DNA from: Thamnaconus septentrionalis
Taxonomy: Eukaryota > Chordata > Actinopteri > Tetraodontiformes > Monacanthidae
Direction: 5' to 3'
DNA: 64,000 bases
Assembly (NCBI GenBank): GCA_009823395.1
Contig: CM020512.1
Coordinates: 6,189,405-6,253,404, forward strand
This document shows positions 55,380-64,000 of this stretch, piece by piece. A program made the translations under genes and the position numbers. The notes beneath the pieces are model-generated. The model saw only the letters and a program-made list of their open reading frames with translations. It did not search any database and was not told where the DNA came from. Positions within the stretch are counted from its first letter, which is position 1; each line of letters begins with the position of its first letter.

Positions 55380-55734
55380 GTTGCGACGGCGGATCTGAGG
55401 TGAATCTCGCGTCTCCGCTCCCTCGCGTTCGTAAAACACAGGCCGCCGGAAATTACAGGTTTGAAGGGACGACTTCGCCCCCTTCTCGACTCGTTACTTT
55501 GTCATCTGCTCCCGGGGAGGAGCGGCGGCGGCGGCGGCGGTGGCGGGTTGGGTTGTCGTTAGCGGCGCTATTGTGCGGCCGCCGATGACGTTGGCGTGAG
55601 GGGCGAGCGTCAAATCGAGCGGAGGGATGATGAGCTCACCGCCGCTCGCAGGCCGCCGCGCACAATTAAAGCTTATTTATGCCTCTGGGCGCCGCCGCTG
55701 GGTCGCCGCCCGACGCCTCTTCTTCTGTCTGCAG
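55380..55734. promoter_or_regulatory. CpG-rich block with (GGC)n
   Basis: High CpG content, a run of GGC triplets at about 55522-55543, and GCGGCCGCCG. It ends in a good 3' splice-site-like sequence (CTTCTTCTGTCTGCAG, to 55734) followed by an open 72-base segment to a GTAC donor at 55807. It could be a CpG-island promoter or a regulatory block. No protein is recognised. Confidence 0.35.
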
Positions 55735-55806
55735 GTCGTCAGAGTGGGAGAAGACAGTGGTGGGGTCGCCGAGTGTGAGCAAGAGGATGTGAGGAACATG
55801 ATTCCG

Positions 55807-57487
55807 GTACAAAGCTGCTGGCTTGTTCTGACGACCACGTTTTTGACCTTTGACCTTTTATTCTGTCGACTGAGCGTGACGTTGTTTGTTTGCTCCAATT
55901 GGGACATTTAAAGTGATTTAGTCAAATCTGGTAGAGATAAAGTGATAAAGAGAAGCGTCAGGGCCACGGCGACCAGATGATGGGACGAGCACCGTCTGCA
56001 GATTGCCGTCCTTTGCCTTTGGTAATGTGTCACGCAGATATATATTCTGTATGTGTCGTGCACATCTGACTTCATGGCGACTTCAGTCCTCGAACACGTC
56101 TGCAGCCACGCTGGCGTCTCCGCACAGACACTGATATGAAATACACCGTCCATATCGTTGCACGCGTGTTGTAATTGCTTCAGCCTGAGTCAGAATCTTA
56201 TCATGATTCTTACCAGCAGCTCTTTTGTCGACTGACTCCCACATTTCATCCGCACGAGATGATTAAACGCCACCGAGTCCGGGAGGGTTTTAACTCGTGA
56301 ATCACGCTCTGTCTTTTAGTCTCTTCTTCCTTTTTTTCTACTTTATTTGCATCATCTTTATTTTTCTTTTCACCCCTCCCCTCGGTGTTCACTCTGCTCT
56401 CTGTGCCCCTCCCTCCTCTACATCTCTTTTTTTAGGGCTTTGAATGAAATTCTGCTTTCAGCCAATTACCCGCTTCAAATCTGTAACAGTTTATTGTTGT
56501 CGCTTTATCTTCTGTGTGTCTCTAAACCAACACAAAAAAAATCATGATAATGCAGTTAACTGCATTTTGATAGAGTGGTTGACCTCATTTTTCCATGAAA
56601 AATATAGAACGCTGCAATTACATTTGGTAAAATACCTCCTAAAAAACTGCTCAGGCATTTTTTACCTTCCATTCTTCTCTAAAATCCCAGCAGTGGGAGA
56701 ACTTCCTCTCTCGGCTCCTGAAGCTTGACACAGTTTGGTAATCCGGTGATCATTTGCAAGGTTTTTTTTCCCAGGTTTCATAAGAAAAAAAAACCCCAAC
56801 ACATCCTTCAAAGCTGGTCTTACTGGCTGCACCTGCGCCTCAACTTCCTTTGCCTTTTTTAAAAAAAATCTTTTGACCCTCTAAAATCAGCGCAGGTGCG
56901 TTTAGTTTATGACAGGATCGAGCGTTTCATAGCTGCCCCGCGTGACCTTTCACCGGGGAGGTGGAGAGTGAGGACGGTTTGACACAAACCCGGGAATCCT
57001 CCGACGGCGTCATGGAAAAAAAGCGCGCGCACTAAACCTTTACACCTCACAGTTGTGAGACCGGCGCCACAATGTGCACGTTTTTCACCATCACTGGCAG
57101 CCGTTTCATCCAGTCTTTGAATTCTCCGCCCGGTTCTCTCGGCTTCCTTTCAGTCGAGAACCGAAGCAGAAGGCAGCGACTGATGTCGGCCTTCAAAAGC
57201 CTCACAAGTAAATGAAGAAGAAAGCAGGAAGCCACGGCGAGCCTCGCTGCTGCTGCTGCTGCTGCTGAGATCAGTGTGGATGCTGCAGGAAGCCTGGTGC
57301 TGTTTCTGGCCCCCACTGATGCCTAAAAACAACCTGAAGGTGCGTCCAATCGGCTTCCAGGTTAAAGGACACTGTGTTTGGCCACTTTTTACCGATGGAC
57401 GCAGGACCTATAAAGACAAAAGCATTTAAAAACCTTTCCGACTCCAGTTCCGTCTTGTTTAGAGACGTGACCTTCGTCAGTTTATCA
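55807..57487. other. Non-coding region without supported genes
   Basis: AT-rich unique sequence. A short (CTG)n run lies near 57246-57268. No gene is supported. Confidence 0.5.
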
Positions 57488-57754
57488 TTAAAAACGTATC
57501 ATCGGCTCGGCGTCATCGAGATTGCCAGCTGGCTTGGAACCCCCCTGTGGTGTGACATCAGTCTTTCATGTGTCAGATATGAAGGACACATGTTTTATAT
57601 CCAAAGCAGTGTGCCCGTTATGGTCCTGTACTCTTTTTTTTTTTTTTTTTGGCTAACATTTTGCAGTATTGACAGTTTTATCGACTCGTACCGCTCGGCG
57701 TGAGCGCATATCGGCAGATTTTGAGGCCTTTTGTCTGCGTGTGTGAGTGTGTTT
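57488..57754 (+). repeat. Second copy of the 53085-53367 segment
   Basis: Same orientation and nearly identical (a few substitutions and a different T-run length). Similarity stops sharply at both edges, so it is a fragment of the same transposon family or a smaller unit nested in it. Confidence 0.9.
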
Positions 57755-59720
57755 ACACACTCAAGGGAGGGGAGGGCCGAGAGGGGTGGGGGTGGGGGGC
57801 GGTCATGTCTGCCTCTGCAGGGCCTTTACTTACATAAGCCTATTTCGCCTCCCGAGGGAATCCTCACCTCGTCTTCCTCACCTCCTCTCCCTCCTCTCCG
57901 TCCCACTAACGCCGCCCACTCATCCCTTTATTCCAGCGATTTGAACGCGGGGGTTTCACGCACGCTCAAGGCGTCCTTGGCCGGGGCTTTAATCACGTCT
58001 GGCACGAGTCGGACTGCCTTGAACAATGGCGATATCTCTCTCTAAAAGCTCTATCTGTCTCCGCCGCCGCCGCCTCGCCCGCTCCTCATCTCGCGCTGCA
58101 TCTGAATTTCCCAGCCGATCCGTCTGGCAGGCGTCCCATCCTGTTTGGGTCACTCCCTTATCCCCCGCTGCACGCCTTTGGGGTTTCTCCCCGCTCTGCC
58201 TAAAATCCCATTCATCCCAACTTTGCCTCCATCCCGACACCCTCCGCATCTCTACCTTCCTCCTCTGCCTCCGGCACTTTCTCCCAATCCCCCCGCATCC
58301 TCTCTGTTCTCCCAGTCAATCCCCTCATCCAGCTGCTCCCTCATTTCCCCCCCGTTTTTTTTTTTTTTTTTTTTTTTTTTTTTCAGGGTTGAGTCGAAGC
58401 CGCGGTTTTTATTTTTCTTCCCTTTCTCTATTTAAATGTGTTACATTCCATCTGCGTGAGGCGGAACGCAAACATCCCTCCTCCACTTTCACTTGCACTT
58501 CAGCCGTCACTCGCTCATGCGCAGCCCCAGTCGGCTGCGACCATTACGGCCCTCATTTGGTGGCTGTTTAGAATTTCCGTGCACTGCTGCGGCTTGACAT
58601 GCCATCACAGCGTTGAAAAAAACGCTGCGCACAAAACATAGAAATTGTATTCTTCACAGATTGAAATGCTTGACAAAATGAGGTGCATTTCCATTGCTGA
58701 GGTATTGCTGTATTGGGGTTTTTAGGTATTATACATATGCAGCTGGAACAATGCACCTTTGTGCAACTTCTTTGTTGCTGTCAACAAACAAAAGTGTCAA
58801 CTGAAGGTTGTCTGTGAATTGTTCATCCGACCGTTCAATCATGAATTCCGCTCGTACCGCACCATAAGGTCAAGGCAAAGGCAACTATCTCTCTCTCCCT
58901 CTTTCTCTCTCTCTCTCTCTCTCTTTCTAGAGATCATACATACTTCCCCTTACGTGCGCAAACACACCGCTGTGTCTGTAATAAATCAGCACCCAGAGGA
59001 CATAAAGTGAGGAAGGCGGGTGGATATATATAAAAAAAAAAAAAACACATAAAAAAAGCCACAGATGATAATGGGAAGAGACAGAGAGAGCAGCACGCAA
59101 AGGATGACGGCCAAGGACGGGACACAGCGAGACGGAGAGATGGTGGGTGTGGTGGGGGGTGTGTGGAGATAGCGATTCGAGAAGAGACGGAGCACAGGAG
59201 GGACGCAATAAAAGCCAAGGACGGAGGGAGCAGAGATGTGAAGGAGTCGGAAGACGGCGGAAAACTGGAGGAGGAGATGGCAGTGCGTCATCCTGAGCGC
59301 AGCGAGACGCTTCCTGGTGCCTCTGCCGAACCCAGACTGCTGCTGCTCTCCCAGCATCAGCAAAATGACTCGCAACCAAGTGCAGCCAAGTTTGTTTTTA
59401 ACCATTTTCTTTGTACCAGCATCCATTTTATGTGTGTATACAATCACTCACAACACTGTGAGGACATTTTAGCGAAGTGACATTTGCAAAAATGTCACTT
59501 TTCACGTTTTGGCCCGTCCACACTTTAAATGTAGTTTGGAGTCAATGATCAATAGAGGTATGGATAACAAACACACACAATGGATCTTACTGACACACAC
59601 ACACACACACACTCAGAGTCAACACACTCATCCTCTCTTTTCCCACGGTGTGGTGTGCTGCTTGTTTGGTCTGTGAGCACAGGGCTTATCGCTCTGTAGT
59701 GTCATAACAGCCCTCTGCTG

Positions 59721-59759
<39 letters not shown>

Positions 59760-59907
59760 TGCGATATGCAGGTTGGATATATGCATGCATGCATACACAC
59801 ACACATGAACCAGCACAAAAGTACTTAACTCCAGACAAAGGTCAAAAATGGCCTAGCGGAGGAAGTAATATTGCAGCCACGGAGAGATAGCTTCACTTCC
59901 TGAAGAG

Positions 59908-59951
<44 letters not shown>

Positions 59952-60017
59952 CCAAGGTTGCGTGAGTTTATTTGTATTTTTTATTTTGTTTACAGACGTG
60001 TGAATGGAATTCTTCAC

Positions 60018-60048
<31 letters not shown>

Positions 60049-60472
60049 CTTCTTCTTCTTCTTCTTCATTTCATGTTTGTGTACCGTACAGTGCATCGAC
60101 TCCCAAAGCATTGTGGGACAGAATCAGATACGAGACACACCAGAGACCAAATATTTGATTCTTCTTGGGGAAGCAGTCCCACCACTGACTTCTCTGACGC
60201 TGCAGGAGGACTTCTGCTGTTGAGTCACGCATTATTACGTCTGCTTAGACAAAATCACGGTTCCCCGCCTTCATTCGCCACCAGAGAACGAGGTCACCTC
60301 AAACAGGCCATGGTGCTCATGTTGGTGGCTGCGTTATCTCTGAGGCCACTTGACTAGATTCCATGTCCTGGACGGCGCTGCATACTTGGCCAAATGAAGA
60401 AGCTGATAAGTGATGGACTTAAGAACTGGCGAGTGGCCTCAGCCCTTTTTTTTTTTTTTTTTCCCTGGACAG
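57755..60472. other. Non-coding region with many simple repeats
   Basis: Contains poly-T (58355-58383), (CT)n (about 58891-58925), (GT)n (about 59725-59757), (CA)n (59909-59948) and (TTC)n (60021-60068). No gene supported. Confidence 0.6.
60021..60068. repeat. (TTC)n microsatellite
   Basis: Sixteen TTC units. A purine/pyrimidine tract. The Leu/Phe/Ser runs in the frames over it are artefacts. Confidence 0.9.
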
Positions 60473-60633
60473 GAACGGATTAAGAATTCAGCCAGCGCGA
60501 CGGCGAGGAGAAGCAGAATCCAGGAGGGACTCGGCGAGCCGTGCGCGGACGACTGAGATGGATGGAAAGTGAAAAGTCTCGGGAGGGAAGATGAGCAGCA
60601 GCCAGCGTCCTCAGGCTCACGCTGCACCATCAG
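60473..60633 (+). other. Candidate 5' exon of an unidentified gene
   Basis: A long T tract followed by CCCTGGACAG gives a strong 3' splice site ending at 60472, and CAG|GTTAGT a good donor at 60634. Within it an ATG at 60591 in good context (AAGATGA) opens 14 codons (MSSSQRPQAHAAPS) to the donor, after a short upstream ORF at 60557. The peptide is not recognised and no next exon is found before the window ends. It could be chance. Confidence 0.25.
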
Positions 60634-63054
60634 GTTAGTGTCCTACTTGGCACCGGTGCCCAGTCAGCACTTCTTTCACTGAGGGTCGAAGGCATCGGGG
60701 AGAGAAGGGGGAGAAAGGGATGAGATGGGGAGCGGGGAGAGCTGGGTTGGGGTGGAGTCAAGTTGCTGCAGCTTCATTCAAAGTTTCACTTTTAGTTTCT
60801 GTCTGAGTTCAAGTTTTACTATTTATTTTCTGCCTTTCCCATTATGTAGTTTTTGTTTGCAGTTTTTTAAGTCAAAGCAGGAATCGGGCAAAAACAAAAC
60901 AAAAAAAATCTAAATTGTATTGGAAAGAAAATTGGACCTCTTAAAAAAATCCTCAAACAACCCAAAAAACTGCATGCTCTGCTATACGACTATAGAATCA
61001 CTGGTACAAACATCAACATCAACACATGGTCCGATTTTGCTCCATAAAGAATGCAAATCTTCATACTGAGAAAACTAATTATACTAAATACTAGGATGCG
61101 CAGTGCACGTGTGTTTTTTTTTTTGCAAAAACATCCATCCCACTTCCTGTTCCAAATTTGTCACATGACCATGACAATGAATGGACCTACGCCTTTGAAG
61201 CGTGCCTTCATACTCACAGCCACTAGGGGTGCTGCCTCTTGTACGCGTGCACGTCAGGCGCCTTGCAACTGCTCTCCTTGACGTTACGTCCTCTGACGAA
61301 GTTTGTGGGAAATCGGGGCTGACAGAATTACAGGAGGAGCAAATTCGAGAGCGCGTGGAATGAAGACGGACGAGCCGCGGACGGGGGCGAAGGGCGGAGT
61401 TCAGCTGGAGCGGCTACTGATTTCACTCTCTGGACATGGAGCTCCTCCAATTAGGGGGGGGCGCCGCGCAGTGAGCGATGGAGGGAGTGAACGGATGATC
61501 GGCCAAGTGTGTTTACCTTGAGACACTCCTGGATTCCTGTCCTCCCTTTAAATGGGCCCTTCAGACACGGAGTTAATGAGAAATGAGAGATAAGACGCTG
61601 GCGGCAGGCAGGCGTGGTGGAAACATCTGAGGTCAGGCTTGTTTACGCCAGCGCTGCCTTCGCGGCCCGTCTCCGACTGGAATGCCTCCGAGCTGAAACA
61701 ATTTCTTGCACGAAATCGGATATTCTTTGCGACGTCCTCGCCTTTGTCCAGGCTACCTTACGGAGCATTCCATTAATATTGGAACTCACTGGAACGCAGC
61801 GCTGGGGGACGACGTCACAGTCGAGTTGAAGACGTGCCAGCTGTCTGGCTGATAAGCGAGATGAAGGTGTCCATTGTTCTCAATAGCATTGAAAGCTAAT
61901 ACCAGGTGATAACCGCGCAGCAGTGTTATTTGGCACGTAAATCAGCCGCGTCGCCATAAAACTGTCACTTGACGTACACCAGGAAAAGATAAGCTAGCCA
62001 GATTTATTTGCTAGAGCACAATAATAGTGGGCCAGTTTTGATTTCCTCTTCATCGCTGGCTTTGAAGTGTCCGTAAATAACAAGTAGCGTTTTTGGAAAC
62101 CACACTTGAAGGCACTCTTTGGCTTCCAATATTGTGTTGTATTGTATTTTCTAGTCGACAAAAAGAGTGATGGTGATGTTCTATGTGTTATGTCCATGTT
62201 GGCTCAGTGGAGGTTCAGTTCTGCTGCACTGGAGGCTGAGGATGTGCAGGGAGCCAGTTTGTTTTGAAATCTTATTTACTCTACAGGCCCCTTTAAACAG
62301 CTTGAGCTTCTTCTTTGCCGTCTGTGTGGAAGGCTACTGTAGTTCATAAAGTTACTTAGCTAGTTTCAGTGAAGGAGTTAGCCAACCTGAGAAAACATGA
62401 ACCTACTTTAGTGCTCTGAAAGGACTGGACTGGACACCCAACCTGCACCAGAGGGCATTCAGTTTCAACATTTTTGAAATTATCTTAGGGATGAGATTAG
62501 ATTTTACCGGGTTTCGACACCATGGTTAGCTGTCAAAAACACAAATGAAAAGATAAGAGCGCTGAGTTTACTCCGGTCATCGCTTTTAACGTATTGGGAT
62601 TTCCATGCAGTTTTTGATAAGAAGCCAAATTGGAGCACTGTTATTCCTCCAGCCATAAGCCCCGCCCACTCAACGGCGCCGCATGCTCACAGCAAAATGA
62701 TCTCTGAATCATTTGCCGACATCAGCTCCAATTTTAACCCACGCCGTCCCTCTCGCCGACCTTCCCCGCATGTGAGAATCGGCCCGGACTGGCGAGATTC
62801 ACGCGCAGACACAGGGAACGCTTTGTCCTCTTCCTCTTCCTCTCCTCCGCCTCCTCATCCTCTTCCCTCACTCGCTTCCTTTGTCCCGTGTCCACCCATC
62901 ATGCCACTGCGTCTCTCTCCCTTTGCCCAAGATGGAAGACAGAAGACAGGAAAGAGAGAGGATGGATGGAGGGAGACAGAAAGAAAGACGAGTGTGGGCT
63001 CGAATGTCAGAAAGTCAAGGGTTTCCCAGCCGGGCAATTACCCAGACAACAGTG

Positions 63055-63108
<54 letters not shown>

Positions 63109-64000
63109 ACAAAGTCATAAAACATGCATCACATATGAACTCAACCGCAGGATTCACTAAAAAAAATCGGGTCTGCATACTTCATGCTTTCCGGTTGCCA
63201 CCTGTCAGTCACGCTGAGGGCTGAGTACACACACAAACACATGCACATGGGCGCACGCACACACATACACACGCATAGGGAGGTCAGGTGGTTTTCCAAT
63301 CACAGCTGCAACTCCTCCAGAGCTGTAAAATGGTTCTGGGTCCGGCGCTGCAGCCTTTGATGAGTCTGACACTCGGCCCAGTTCGGGTTCATTCTATCCG
63401 CCTACAAAGACTCTGACAGGCGGCTGCTTGACTGTTATTAGGCACTGTAACTGCACCTGCTTGATGTGTGGCACACAAAGAGACTCACACACATGCACAC
63501 ACACACACACACACACACACACGGGCGTTGAGAGGCCACGGGAGAGCAGAGAACAAAGAGAAATGCTCTGGTTTGCACCGGCCTTGAAAATGTAATTTCC
63601 TGGCCAGAGGAGAAACGGGGCCTTGAAAGTTTGGAGAAATTAATAGACGTCTTGACGAGTTATAAGACGCGAAAAAAATAGAACAGGTGAAAGCATGAAT
63701 GTTAATATGGTAAATAGGTTTATTTCTTTAAAGCAGTGTTGGTTTCCCAACTTTCTGGACAGATTGTTGTGGAAATTAAGCTGGAAAAATGGCATCTGAG
63801 GTGGATGTAAACAAAAACAAAAAAAAAAACACAGTATAGTTTATGTTACTGCAACATGTTATTATATCTCAAAAATGATTTGAATGAAATGATTACTTAC
63901 CTCTTTCTGACCTTTTAATGACATGAATATTTAGAGTAGAGCCACAGAAGTAAATACATTTACTTGAAATATTTTTTGATAGAAAATCATCCTTTTGCTA
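60634..64000. other. Non-coding region to window end
   Basis: No gene supported. About 61490-61760 is unique, moderately CpG-rich sequence with CATTAATATT-type words and may be regulatory. (CA)n runs lie at 63055-63106 and 63487-63522. Confidence 0.5.

Noticed and set aside
58026..58571. 181-codon plus-strand frame
   Set aside because: It crosses a poly-T run and CT-rich sequence, with no recognisable features.

Overview
The window is vertebrate nuclear DNA, almost certainly from a teleost fish. Genes are split into short exons with GT/AG introns, (CA)n/(GT)n microsatellites are very dense, and the interspersed repeats look like fish families (hAT-type MITEs, a tRNA-derived SINE, LINE 3' tails, a Ty3/gypsy element). 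No bacterial-type operon, RNA gene or CRISPR array is seen.

Layout. Bases 1-349 hold one end of a hAT-like transposon. Bases 386-1903 (+) are the last six exons of an interferon-related developmental regulator gene, most likely ifrd2. A 2.5 kb spacer follows, holding the 3' UTR, an imperfect inverted-repeat block and a CpG-rich housekeeping-type promoter. Bases 4400-20409 (+) are a complete acylaminoacyl-peptide hydrolase gene (apeh). I could thread 21 exons with consistent phases through to the stop, giving 711 residues with the Ser-Asp-His triad of the S9 prolyl-oligopeptidase family. IFRD2 and APEH also lie in the same chromosome band in human (3p21.31), which supports both names.

Intron 10 of apeh is expanded by a sense-oriented 8.3 kb Ty3/gypsy LTR retrotransposon (8010-16328). 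It has nearly identical 0.9 kb LTRs, a short target-site duplication, a tRNA-Pro-type primer-binding site, gag with a zinc knuckle, a slippery heptamer plus stem-loop at the gag/pol overlap, and protease, reverse transcriptase, RNase H and integrase in gypsy order. The coding region is interrupted by several one-base frame changes. The differences between the two LTRs are also all one-base indels, so real decay and assembly error must be told apart.

From about 21 kb to 64 kb no gene could be supported. This stretch holds microsatellites, three hAT-like MITE copies, a 1.5 kb non-autonomous transposon with a partial second copy, LINE/SINE tails, a perfect hairpin, and unique AT-rich blocks that could be regulatory. 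One weak candidate 5' exon at 60473-60633 (+) may begin another gene whose next exons lie beyond the window.

The most interesting items are the young retroelement with its recoding signal and unusual LTR architecture, and an in-frame alternative extension of apeh exon 12 that would insert about 150 proline-rich residues into the propeller domain. I found no clearly new multi-gene system.
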